From NCBI GenBank assembly GCA_031383405.1, contig JANMZO010000022.1, positions 1-64,000 of the forward strand: DNA of 64,000 bases. The letters run 5' to 3'. The notes under the pieces were generated by a model that saw only the letters and a program-made list of their open reading frames with translations, was not told the origin of the DNA and did no database searches. Below, piece after piece: positions 55,929-64,000 of this stretch. A program made the position numbers and the translations under genes. Numbering within the stretch: position 1 is the first letter of the stretch; each line of letters begins with the position of its first letter. The stretch is from JANMZO01 sp031383405 (lineage in GTDB: Bacteria; Actinomycetota; Acidimicrobiia; Acidimicrobiales; JANYDT01).

Positions 55929-57276
55929 CGCATCCGGGCTGCTGGTTGAGCCACGATACAGCTGCGTTGAGAACAGGATCGGTAGCGGAGCCGACGTTGC
56001 TCCAGTCGATCGTCACGGGCTGCTCGGGCAGGATCGGACCGTCGTAGACGTTGCCCGCCCGGTCGACGTCAACCGCGTTGAGAATGTCGAGAAACGCACC
56101 ATCTGGCATGCGCTTGCGCACATTGAAGGTGGTGAGACCGACGGTCTTCTCGCCAAAGGACCGGCTGTTGGGTCTATGACGAAACGCAATTGCCGTCGCT
56201 TCCCCTGCGCTCGCTGTCAGCCCGCTCGTCAGTACCGCAACCGGCGGCAGCGGGTCAGCCGGACGGTACGGTCGATCGACCACGACCGTGGCACTGTCTC
56301 CCGCGAACAGGGCGCCGTCGGTGTAGCTCCACATCGTGCGGGCACCGCTCGCGTTGAGCTGCCCGGCCACTTCCCCTGCCCCGAGCAGCGGTCCGAGCCC
56401 GGCGAGCATTGCATAGATGTACCCACCGCGGTTCCGGCGTAGGTCGACAACCCATCCGCAGCGCGGGTCAGCGTCGGTGGTGCGGATAGCGTCTTGCAAC
56501 CCCTGGGCGAAGCTCTTCTGAACGGCGTCGTCGCCGATGATTCCGGGCACATCGAGATATCCCAGGGGCCCAACGGCGCCTCCGACTTTTGGTGGCACGA
56601 CAACAGCCGTAGGTACACTTATCAAAGTGACGGTGCCAACGGCCATCACGAGGTTCTTCGGAAGACGAAGGCCCTTACGGGTTATCGTGACGACGATCTT
56701 CGACGGGAAGTCGCCGCGCTTGTCCCGTGGAACGGTGATGTTGGTGTCGGTGTGCACGGGCGTCATGCCATCGATCTTCGAGATCCGATCGCCGACCCGG
56801 AGTCCGGCCCTGAAGGCCGGCGATCCGTCGGCCACGGTGACGACAGTTCTGGACGGCCATACGGCGACAAACCCGAAGCCGCTGTAGTTACCGGTGCTTT
56901 GCAGCAGCGCCTGCGGCGGGCGCGTGAACGACGAGTGCTTGTCGTCCATTGTCTTGATGACGGTGGCGATGATGTCGTGCGCGTTCTCGATCGAGGTCGC
57001 GCTTTGGGCCTTGGCTTGTGCGGTGTTTCGGATCGCGCGCCAGTCGATGGTCGATTTCCGAAACGATGCCTGGTCGATGAAGTCCAATGCCTCGTTGACA
57101 TAGGAAACTGGCGTAACGGGTGGTGGCGTCGAGGTGCTGGAGGAATCACCTTGATACAGGATCCGTGAGGCAGCGATCGATGCCGCGCCCACGCGGTCCG
57201 CCGTAGTTGACGTCAACGCGCCCGCGGCAACTGCGTTCAGCGTCACGACCGCGAGCATGGCCGCAAAACGTCGCAT
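55918..57276 (-). CDS. secreted S41-family (C-terminal processing-like) peptidase
   Basis: A 452 aa protein with an N-terminal signal segment (FAAMLAVVTLNAVAAGALT), a PDZ domain (VTVADGSPAFRAGLRVGDRI) and the S41 catalytic core with the Ser in TSGLTASAGEATAIAF and nearby DLRRNRGG. Such proteases act outside the membrane on protein C-termini. ATG 57276 or the adjacent GTG 57279 can start it. The substrate is unknown. Confidence 0.88.
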   Translation of the reverse strand: MRRFAAMLAVVTLNAVAAGALTSTTADRVGAASIAASRILYQGDSSSTSTPPPVTPVSYVNEALDFIDQASFRKSTIDWRAIRNTAQAKAQSATSIENAHDIIATVIKTMDDKHSSFTRPPQALLQSTGNYSGFGFVAVWPSRTVVTVADGSPAFRAGLRVGDRISKIDGMTPVHTDTNITVPRDKRGDFPSKIVVTITRKGLRLPKNLVMAVGTVTLISVPTAVVVPPKVGGAVGPLGYLDVPGIIGDDAVQKSFAQGLQDAIRTTDADPRCGWVVDLRRNRGGYIYAMLAGLGPLLGAGEVAGQLNASGARTMWSYTDGALFAGDSATVVVDRPYRPADPLPPVAVLTSGLTASAGEATAIAFRHRPNSRSFGEKTVGLTTFNVRKRMPDGAFLDILNAVDVDRAGNVYDGPILPEQPVTIDWSNVGSATDPVLNAAVSWLNQQPGCAAR

Positions 57277-57370
57277 CACGGCGTCGACATCTCGCTTGCG
57301 GTTTCCACGGAGAAGAACCTACCGGTTGCCGGGCGGCGTCTGTGGTTAGGGCCGATCAGGTTTCGATGGC

Positions 57371-60151
57371 CTATCGGGAAGTGAAGAGCGACAGCAGATC
57401 GTCGGCGTAAAGCTCGAGGCGTCGAGGACCCATCCCTTCGACCTTGGCGAGGGCTGCGAGGGTCGTCGGCCGGGCGGCGGCGAGAGCTTGGAGGTGCCTG
57501 TCATGCATCACGACGTATGGGGGTACAGCATCGGCCTTTGCCCGGGCGCTTCGCCACGTCCGCAGTGCTTCCAACAGGTCGGCGTCGAGGGCTGACAGGT
57601 CGGGTGCACCTGTGGTTGTAGTGTCTCCGCGCTTTTTGGCCGCCCTCCGCTCGGCAACCGACGCACGGCCCGGTATCCGCGTCGGGGAAGCCGGCGCGGC
57701 CGAGGAAATGGTGGTTGCCGACGACTTAGCGGACGAGGGTTTGGCGACGTGTTTCGGGTCGAGTTCGACGATAAACGGTGATGGTTTCGCCGAGTCGGTG
57801 AGTAGCGCCACGTGTTCGATTCCGCGCGTGATACCTACGTGGAGAATGCGGCGCTCCTCCTCGTCGTCATCGCTCAACCGGTGCGGAAAGAGACCGTCGT
57901 TGACCCCGAAGAGTATGACGACGGGCCACTCCTGCCCCTTCACCTTGTGAATTGTGGCCAGCGTGATCTCTTCGGTGGAGCGACCGGCCGACGGTCCGCC
58001 TCCGATGCTGCGGCCTGTCCCTCGAACCGTCATCGTTAGGGCGTCTTCCTCGTCGGGGAACTCGGACGATCCCTCGAGGTTGTCAGATGTTGCACGCATG
58101 TCTGGTCGAGGGTTGAGTGCCGCCCGCAGCCATGTTTCGAATCCGGTAGCAGCGGGATGGAGATCCGCCACCTGCTCAAGCGCCTCGAGGTCATCGAGGT
58201 GGGATCCACTGGCCGATGCATCGAGCATCGTCATGGCTTGGCCGAGACCGACATCGTTCTTGATCGACCGCAGGATGTCGCGGGTCGTGCCTCGCATCGC
58301 GACCCGGGTGATCTGGGCCAGGTCGGCGGCAAATGCGTCGACTTTCATGGCCACCTTCGGGTCGTCGAGACTCGATGAGACTCGGCGGAGTTGTTCAACC
58401 GTCATGGTCTTTCCCCGGAACCATTTGTCGATCCACTGGGGAAGCCCCCGCGACGGTCGACGGAGAACTTCGGTTAGGTCGGTCACCGCAAAGCCGCCGG
58501 GGTTCGTCGCGATACGGAGGTAAGCGAGCGCGGCACGGACGCCGGTGCGCTCAAGGGCATGCTCGTCGAGTCCGCCCGCGGCTGCAATCCCGGCTTCTCG
58601 AAGCGCGACCTGGGGGGCCAGCAGGGTCGAGTTCACCCGGGTGAGTATGGCGATGTCGGAAAGCGGAGTGCCCGCAGCCATATGTGTACGTATGAGTTTC
58701 ACGAGTTCCTGGGCGCCGGACTGTGTGGCGTGCCGAATGGTGTCAAGTGAATCGGGAGCCGGGTCGCGATGTGACCTGATGGTCTTGGGAATGCGACGTC
58801 GGTTGTGGGACAGCAGTGCTCGGGCGGCATCCACAACGGCAGGGCGGCAGCGGTAGTTGACCTCAAGTGGATGGGTCGTTGCGTGCGGAAACAAGTCATC
58901 GAAGTTGAGGAGAAACGTCGGGTCGGCGCCGGCGTAGCCATAGATGACCTGATCGTCATCGCCCACACCGAACACGTCGAGTCCGGGCAGCGAAAGCAGC
59001 CGGAGCATCAGCACGTGGGCGGGTGTGAGATCCTGGAACTCATCGACCAGCAGGTGACGATGCCGAGCCTGTTGGGTGCGTCGGAACTCGCCGTCGGTAA
59101 GTAGTCGTTGGACGGCTCCATATATCTGCTCGTCGAAATCAACCGCCCCGAGGTCTCGGAGCGCAGCGCGGTAGCCGTCGAACGCTTCGGCGATTCCCGG
59201 TACGTCGTCGCGTTCGTCTTCGACTTCTGAGGGGTCGACGAGGCCGAGGCGGATCGTGCTTAGCGCTTCCAGATACGGTCCGATCGGATCGACGTTGGCC
59301 CGCCTCGTAGGCTTTGGCACCAGCCCTTCGATGATGCGACGGCACTCGCGTTCTGCAAGAACGCGGGGCCGGCCGAGCAACTCCCAACCCAGTGCGTTGA
59401 GCGTGACGACGCGCGGCCGGAACGCGCGGCAACGGTGGGCCAGCTCCTCCTGGGCGCGTCGGTTATAGGCAACCGCGCAGACGAGCTCGCGCTCGACCTG
59501 CTGGTTACCGAGCAGATGACGCAGACGTTCGGTGAGGACCCTGGTCTTTCCGCTGCCGGCCGGAGCCACGATGCGCGCCGGACCGGCTCCGTGGGAAACG
59601 GCGAGAAGCTGATCCGGAGCGAGCGGAATTTCCGGTGTGGGTTCGGTTGGAGCCGCGGCCGGTCGAAGGGACCCGAGTTCGACCGATTCGCTGTGTACAT
59701 AAAATAATCCGCCAGGGAGCGGACTTCGTGGGCCGCCGTCGATCCACGCCTCCCGGCCGTCGGGCAGCCGCACGTCGGCCGGACCGTCGGGGGTTTCGAC
59801 GGCTCCGATACGTGACGCCTTGCGGCTCCACCACCACTGCGGAGGCGCCCCTTTACGTGCGTCGTAGTTATTTGCCCACACAAGATGATGGAGGCGGTCG
59901 CCGGGGAAGTCGATGTTCGTGGCTAGCTTCCACGGTTCGATGTTGATCGTGTCGGGTGTGCGCCACTGCGCCGCATCAATGAGCAGCCTAACGACCACGG
60001 GCCGGCGGTGAAGCCATGCATCGTGAAGCGCATCGATGGCCTTTGGGCCATCGACCGTCAGGACCTCGGCCTTCCGCCATGGCTCCGGTGTGGGGTCGTC
60101 GGCCAGCAGGACAACGCCACGCCCGAACTCGGGAGGTCCGGGAAAAGGCAT
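57371..60151 (-). CDS. UvrD/Rep-type helicase with N-terminal extension and HRDC domain
   Basis: A 926 aa SF1A helicase. Walker A is APAGSGKT (197-203), box II LLVDEFQDLTPA, motif III GVGDDDQVIYGYAGA, motif V region TIHKVKGQEW, and motif VI VGITRG. A C-terminal HRDC domain (LLEALRTWRSARAKADAVPPYVV) resembles mycobacterial UvrD2. The first 175 residues, rich in Trp (PPQWWWSRKASR), are an extra domain not seen in standard UvrD. The start at 60151 is fixed by a TACGAT -10 box. Confidence 0.9.
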   Translation of the reverse strand: MPFPGPPEFGRGVVLLADDPTPEPWRKAEVLTVDGPKAIDALHDAWLHRRPVVVRLLIDAAQWRTPDTINIEPWKLATNIDFPGDRLHHLVWANNYDARKGAPPQWWWSRKASRIGAVETPDGPADVRLPDGREAWIDGGPRSPLPGGLFYVHSESVELGSLRPAAAPTEPTPEIPLAPDQLLAVSHGAGPARIVAPAGSGKTRVLTERLRHLLGNQQVERELVCAVAYNRRAQEELAHRCRAFRPRVVTLNALGWELLGRPRVLAERECRRIIEGLVPKPTRRANVDPIGPYLEALSTIRLGLVDPSEVEDERDDVPGIAEAFDGYRAALRDLGAVDFDEQIYGAVQRLLTDGEFRRTQQARHRHLLVDEFQDLTPAHVLMLRLLSLPGLDVFGVGDDDQVIYGYAGADPTFLLNFDDLFPHATTHPLEVNYRCRPAVVDAARALLSHNRRRIPKTIRSHRDPAPDSLDTIRHATQSGAQELVKLIRTHMAAGTPLSDIAILTRVNSTLLAPQVALREAGIAAAGGLDEHALERTGVRAALAYLRIATNPGGFAVTDLTEVLRRPSRGLPQWIDKWFRGKTMTVEQLRRVSSSLDDPKVAMKVDAFAADLAQITRVAMRGTTRDILRSIKNDVGLGQAMTMLDASASGSHLDDLEALEQVADLHPAATGFETWLRAALNPRPDMRATSDNLEGSSEFPDEEDALTMTVRGTGRSIGGGPSAGRSTEEITLATIHKVKGQEWPVVILFGVNDGLFPHRLSDDDEEERRILHVGITRGIEHVALLTDSAKPSPFIVELDPKHVAKPSSAKSSATTISSAAPASPTRIPGRASVAERRAAKKRGDTTTTGAPDLSALDADLLEALRTWRSARAKADAVPPYVVMHDRHLQALAAARPTTLAALAKVEGMGPRRLELYADDLLSLFTSR

Positions 60152-60157
60152 ATCCTG

Positions 60158-60163
60158 ATCGTA
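60158..60163 (-). promoter_or_regulatory. -10 box of the UvrD-like gene (leaderless)
   Basis: TACGAT on the minus strand at -12 to -7 of the ATG at 60151. Confidence 0.6.
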
Positions 60164-60180
60164 GTAAGGCTGGTGTGGAC

Positions 60181-60233
60181 ACCGATGCGAGCATGATGAC
60201 CGATGCGAGCATGACACCGATGCGAGAATGGTG
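60181..60233. repeat. three direct 17-18-bp repeats upstream of the helicase promoter
   Basis: ACCGATGCGAGCATG is repeated at 60181 and 60199, and with one change at 60216. The array sits about 20-70 bp upstream of the helicase -10 box and could bind a regulator or be a slippage repeat. Confidence 0.7.
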
Positions 60234-60335
60234 ACCGAGTGGTGAACCACGACCCCGGATGGGAGTTCGACGCCGCTTTGCCGATTCCGGAATCACGGTC
60301 CCAGGCTCGAAACGAGGTGGACCGGGTGCGCCGCT

Positions 60336-60962
60336 TCAGTCCTCACCGCAACCTTCAGCTTCGTACCAACGCAACCGGCAGTCGCTTTCTGCGGGGTAGA
60401 AGAATTCCCCGCACCGCAGGGCCATCGATGACCAACAGGAGTCATCGAGGGCGAGGACGTCGACAAGGTCAACTCCGAGGCCGGCCAGTACCTGGCCCGC
60501 CGATCGCCAGTTCTGGTCCTCGAGTTCCTTGGCGCGCGCCGACGGCGGAGATGGGGTCGACTGCGCAAGATCAGCGCCGGCGCCCAGTTTTCGTACGATG
60601 CCGAGGATGACAGCGGGTGTTGACCTCAGAGGGTTTCCGTCGGAAGCACTTGTGGCTTCGCCAATGACCCTCACGATCCGGTCGAGTTCATCGGCCGGAG
60701 CATTATGAACGGCCAACACGACCGTTGGCTCACGATTCCCGTCGAGAAACAAGACGAGCACGCCCGACTCGAAACCTTCCGGGCGTGAAAGGTCAAGAGC
60801 ATCGACGGCATCGAACGGGTCGTGGATTGGCCAGCGGGCGCTCTCGGTGTCGGGGCGGAGCGGTCCGCGTGCGTCGAGTTGATCGAGCCGAACCGGGGGA
60901 GTGGTGCCCACCTTGTTCGGACGGTGACGGCCGGGTGGGCGGTGGAAACGTTGGGCAGCCAT
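60336..60962 (-). CDS. hypothetical protein
   Basis: A 208 aa protein with no confidently recognised family. The N-terminal 30 residues are basic and proline-rich. A central segment VLVLFLDGNREPTVVLAVHN and a C-terminal VDVLALDDSCWSSMALRCGEFFYP weakly recall DUF4192-type actinobacterial proteins (a DxLLV-then-WWSY pattern), but this is not secure. AAAGGGG six to seven bases before the ATG at 60962 is a good Shine-Dalgarno. It is a single gene on the minus strand. Confidence 0.65.
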   Translation of the reverse strand: MAAQRFHRPPGRHRPNKVGTTPPVRLDQLDARGPLRPDTESARWPIHDPFDAVDALDLSRPEGFESGVLVLFLDGNREPTVVLAVHNAPADELDRIVRVIGEATSASDGNPLRSTPAVILGIVRKLGAGADLAQSTPSPPSARAKELEDQNWRSAGQVLAGLGVDLVDVLALDDSCWSSMALRCGEFFYPAESDCRLRWYEAEGCGED

Positions 60963-61100
60963 GGCGCGCCCCTTTCACTGGGTTCGAACGCGCGCAGCCG
61001 CAAGGCCGGTGGCGTGTCGTTTTGTGAAGGGGGAAGCGGAAGCACGAGGCGACGCTGCCAAGCTAAACGAGGGGGTGTGACCATCCGCAAAACTGCCCGT

Positions 61101-61145
61101 TTTGGGGATGGTTCTTGCGGCACCCGTACCGAAAGCATCCCCAAA
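61101..61145. repeat. intergenic palindrome J (TTTGGGGATG class)
   Basis: TTTGGGGATG (61101-61110) pairs perfectly with CATCCCCAAA (61136-61145). The interior has a weaker CGG...CCG stem. It lies 24 nt beyond the stop of the alpha/beta hydrolase gene and has the same nested layout as the other palindromes. Confidence 0.7.
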
Positions 61146-61169
61146 GGCTCGGGCCCGGGTAGCAGTGAG

Positions 61170-62075
61170 CTATGCGGCGCCGACGGTTGACGAGGCCGCG
61201 TGCGACGCGATGTGCCCGGTCAAGGCGGGCCACAGGGGGTCGGGGAGGTCGTGACCCATATCTTCGATGAGCTCCAGCCGGGCACCCGGAACGAGTTCGG
61301 CTGTGCGGTGGCCACCCGACAACGTGATGAGTGTGTCGTCGAGCCCGTGGATCACAAGCGTCGGAACGTTGAGCGAACGCAGTGCATCGGCTCGTGAGCC
61401 TGAGGCCACGATCGCTCCGAGTTGGCGAGCGGCACCCTCCGGGTAGAAGGAACGGTCGAAGGACTCTCCGGCGCGGGCCCGGATCGCGTCGAGGTCGCGG
61501 TACTTCTTCGACATCCAGATGGTCCACGAGTCGACCGCCGACTGCACGTACGCGTCGCGCTCGGTCGGCGAAGGCGCCAACAACGCCGCTTGTACTTCGG
61601 GCGATGACTGCCCGTACTCAACCTCGCCGGTCATCGACATGATCGAGGTGAGCGAGAGGCAACGTTCGGGATGTTCGATTGCCATCGTCTGAACGATCAT
61701 CCCGCCCATCGACGCGCCAACGATATGCGCACGTTGTATCCCCAGATTGTCGAGCACCGACCACGCGTCGTCGGCCATGTGGGAGAGGGTGTAAGGGACC
61801 TGGTCGGCCACAAGTTCCGGGCGGTTGAGCATCACCGCAGTAAGGATCAGGTCCATGTCAACGGCGACGCCGTCGTGTTTCGTAGAAAGACCGCAGTCAC
61901 GATTGTCGAAGCGGATGACGTGGTGGCCCGCGTCGGCGAGTTGCCGACAGAACCCGACCGGCCAGCCCGTCATTTGAGCGGTGTACCCCATGACCAGAAG
62001 CATTGGACTCCCCTTGGGGGAGCCGAACGTGTCATATTCGAGGGTGATTCCGGCTGGGTTCGTAAACGAAGGCAT
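61170..62075 (-). CDS. alpha/beta hydrolase
   Basis: A 301 aa hydrolase. The nucleophile elbow is GASMGG, the oxyanion region is LLVMGYTAQMTGW, and the late Asp and His are in VIHGLDDTLI and DMGHDLP. VIRFDNRDCGLS is typical of a subgroup annotated as esterases. The substrate is unknown. A TAGTCT box at -13 to -8 supports the start at 62075. Confidence 0.9.
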   Translation of the reverse strand: MPSFTNPAGITLEYDTFGSPKGSPMLLVMGYTAQMTGWPVGFCRQLADAGHHVIRFDNRDCGLSTKHDGVAVDMDLILTAVMLNRPELVADQVPYTLSHMADDAWSVLDNLGIQRAHIVGASMGGMIVQTMAIEHPERCLSLTSIMSMTGEVEYGQSSPEVQAALLAPSPTERDAYVQSAVDSWTIWMSKKYRDLDAIRARAGESFDRSFYPEGAARQLGAIVASGSRADALRSLNVPTLVIHGLDDTLITLSGGHRTAELVPGARLELIEDMGHDLPDPLWPALTGHIASHAASSTVGAA

Positions 62076-62082
62076 GCCTACC

Positions 62083-62088
62083 AGACTA
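62083..62088 (-). promoter_or_regulatory. -10 box of the alpha/beta hydrolase gene (leaderless)
   Basis: TAGTCT on the minus strand, then seven bases and the ATG at 62075. Confidence 0.5.
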
Positions 62089-62151
62089 CCGAAGCGAAGT
62101 CTGCCACCCGTCCAAGTCGCTTTCGAGGAAGCAGTCCGACGACGCGGCGGG

Positions 62152-64000
62152 TCACGTCGTGATTTCTTTCAGGAAGGCGCAGACTTCGCCCAGGTCGCGC
62201 GAACGACGCATCGGTGGAAGCGCCTGGAGCAGGTCGTAACGGTACGACCTGGCGGTGTTCAGGCGGGGATCGAGAACGGCGACGACGCCGCGGTCAGTTG
62301 ACGTGCGAATGAGGCGGCCCGCTCCCTGGGCCAGCATCATCGACGCACGGGGAAGATCAATGAGCCGGAACGCGGCGTCGCCGACCCGTTCACGGCGGGC
62401 GACGAGAAGGGGTTCATCGGGCCGGGCGAAGGGGAGCTTGTCGATGATCACGAGGCTGAGCGCGCGGCCGGGAACATCGATGCCCTGCCAGAATCCCATG
62501 GTGGCGAAAAGGCAGCTCGTTTCATCTTCGGAGAAGGCCTTGATGAGTGCCGGTTTGGGCAGATCGCTCTGCGTCAGGATTCGGAACGGAAGTTTGGGCT
62601 TCACATCGCTGAGCGCCTCCGCGGCAGCGCGCATGGCTTTCCATGAGGTAAAAAGTGCGAGCGTTCGGCCCCCCGCCGCTTCCATAAGCGCACGTATTTC
62701 TTTGTGAGTTGCTGCTTCGAAGCTGGCAGAGCGTGGGTCTGGCATGGTGACGGCGCAGTACAACATGCCCTGGCTTCCGTAGTCGAACGGGCTGCCGACA
62801 TCGAGGATCGCGGTCGAGTCTTTAGGAAGCCCGAGTCGCAGACTGAGATTCGATCGAATGGTTGCGCTCGTGAGGATTGCGGTTGTGGAACTCCACGTCG
62901 TGAGAGAAAGCGTCGATGCGACGTCGACCGGCGCGATTCGCAGGACCGGGCCCCGCGTGCTCGAAGCCCCTTCCACCCACGCAACACGGTCCTCCGCGTA
63001 GTCGCTGCTCGGCTGCTGCGTCGCCGCTTCTGTTCGCCCGCCGTCGGGAGCTCCAGAATCCTCGCCGTGGTCTGATGACGACCCGAGAGCGCGCCGTTCG
63101 TTCGGATTCGTCCCGAGTTCCGACGCAATGAGCAACTCTTCGGCAAGGCCGGTGGCGGCCTGGACCGCCCGGAGCTTCTTCGGGCCTAGACCACCGGGCG
63201 CGTTGTCGTCGATCATTCGGAGAAGCGACATCGCCTTGTTGACGCGCTGGATTGCGGTCACGAGTGCCTGACGGATCGGCTCTTCGGCGCCCGGCCCCCG
63301 CACCAGACGCTGTCCCGAGTACGGCGTGAGCGCACTTTCGATCTGGGTTCCGGCGTCGATCAGATCGACGCTTGCGTCGGCATCGACAATGACCTGGCGA
63401 AGGCGGGAGGCAAGGAACGCGAACCGTCCGGCCGAGATCTCGATGGCGAAGCTGTCGGACATGATGTCTTCGACTTCATGCGCTTCGTCGAAGATCACGA
63501 CGTCGTGTTCCGGAAGCACGTAACCGCCGCTGCGGACGTGCTGTCCGTACAGGTGGGTGTTGACGACGATCACGTCGGCGTCGGCGGCCCGGGCTCTTGC
63601 TCTTTCCGCAAAGCATCCTTCGCCGCTCGGACATTTCGCCGCGCCGGGACACTCTCCGGCGCTGACGCTGACCGCCGACCAGGCCGGTCCGAGGGGTTCG
63701 AACGAGAGCTCAGCCCGGTCGCCAATTTCGGTATCTTGAGCCCAGTCGATCAGCGCGTCGATCTGCTCGAGTACCTTCGCCCCGTCGAAACGACGCGAGG
63801 TCTCGCCATCGTCGAGGAGCTGCATTTGCTGTTTCGGGCCCTGCAATTCGGCTGCCTTTTGCACACAGAAGTAGTTGCTGCGACCTTTCAGCAGTGCGAA
63901 TGTGAACGGTACGTCAAGATGTTCGGCCAAGAAGGGGAGGTCCTTGGCGGCGAGCTGATCCTGAAGAGCTTTGGTCGCAGTCGAGACCACCACCGTGGCT
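62152..64000 (-). CDS. DinG/XPD-type ATP-dependent DNA helicase (5' end outside window)
   Basis: At least 615 residues of an SF2 iron-sulfur helicase. The Fe-S cysteines are in RSNYFC, CPGAAKC and the Cys that follows (EGCFAE). Box II is VIFDEAHEVEDI. The C-terminal motor has FATMGFWQGIDVPGRALSLVIIDKLPF and QGAGRLIRTSTDRG. The frame runs off the right edge with a motif Ia-like VVVSTATKALQDQL; Walker A must lie beyond the window. Confidence 0.9.
   Translation of the reverse strand, partial: ATVVVSTATKALQDQLAAKDLPFLAEHLDVPFTFALLKGRSNYFCVQKAAELQGPKQQMQLLDDGETSRRFDGAKVLEQIDALIDWAQDTEIGDRAELSFEPLGPAWSAVSVSAGECPGAAKCPSGEGCFAERARARAADADVIVVNTHLYGQHVRSGGYVLPEHDVVIFDEAHEVEDIMSDSFAIEISAGRFAFLASRLRQVIVDADASVDLIDAGTQIESALTPYSGQRLVRGPGAEEPIRQALVTAIQRVNKAMSLLRMIDDNAPGGLGPKKLRAVQAATGLAEELLIASELGTNPNERRALGSSSDHGEDSGAPDGGRTEAATQQPSSDYAEDRVAWVEGASSTRGPVLRIAPVDVASTLSLTTWSSTTAILTSATIRSNLSLRLGLPKDSTAILDVGSPFDYGSQGMLYCAVTMPDPRSASFEAATHKEIRALMEAAGGRTLALFTSWKAMRAAAEALSDVKPKLPFRILTQSDLPKPALIKAFSEDETSCLFATMGFWQGIDVPGRALSLVIIDKLPFARPDEPLLVARRERVGDAAFRLIDLPRASMMLAQGAGRLIRTSTDRGVVAVLDPRLNTARSYRYDLLQALPPMRRSRDLGEVCAFLKEITT

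Overview
This is a 64 kb stretch of chromosome from a GC-rich bacterium. Gene content and order point to Actinomycetota, most likely class Acidimicrobiia (inference, no database search). The signs are an actinobacterial integration host factor (mihF) in the order pyrF-mihF-gmk-rpoZ-coaBC-metK-priA, the block rarA-DUF948-DUF6167-alaS-ruvX-mltG-aroE, a PriA without a recognisable Walker A, a UvrD helicase with an HRDC domain, and many start codons that sit 6-9 nt behind a TAnnnT box (leaderless promoters). No rRNA, tRNA, CRISPR array or intact insertion sequence was seen.

Layout. 0-5 kb: hisS, an AbiEi/DUF559-type gene bracketed by two related palindromes, aspS and an HD hydrolase. 5.6-10.4 kb: a carbohydrate operon (GT4 glycosyltransferase, an alpha/alpha-barrel protein, two GH130 enzymes). 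10.4-18 kb: NUDIX hydrolase, rarA, two small envelope genes, alaS, metY and a CoA-binding protein. 18-36.6 kb: ruvX-mltG-aroE, a prepilin peptidase, aroC-aroK, then a very large alpha-2-macroglobulin gene with pbpC, then aroB-aroQ-peptidase-efp-nusB. The A2M/pbpC pair splits the aromatic (shikimate) gene series. 36.7-39.2 kb: three minus-strand catabolic-type genes. 39.3-48.3 kb: a complete de novo UMP operon apart from pyrE and pyrK (pyrR-pyrB-pyrC-carA-carB-pyrD-pyrF), with carB carrying a one-base frameshift. 48.3-49.7 kb: decayed sequence with remnants of an ATP-binding regulator and of a class III cyclase, ending in a strong terminator. 49.7-55.9 kb: mihF, gmk, rpoZ, coaBC, metK, priA. 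55.9-64 kb, minus strand: S41 peptidase, UvrD-like helicase, an unknown protein, an alpha/beta hydrolase and a DinG-type helicase cut by the window end.

Most notable non-coding signals. (1) The pyr operon start has a hairpin with a PyrR-binding-loop core next to the pyrR Shine-Dalgarno, followed by a perfect intrinsic terminator with seven Ts inside the first codons of pyrR. Together they suggest PyrR control by translational repression coupled to premature termination. (2) A family of roughly 45-50 bp intergenic palindromes occurs at least eight times, with nested outer and inner stems. (3) Short tandem repeats with periods of 9, 15 or 18 nt lie in frame near the ends of several housekeeping genes (aroK, priA, mltG, GH130, A2M). 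(4) A six-codon leaderless upstream ORF overlaps the prepilin peptidase start by ATGA. All coordinates and motif matches were read by eye; functions come from recognised family motifs.
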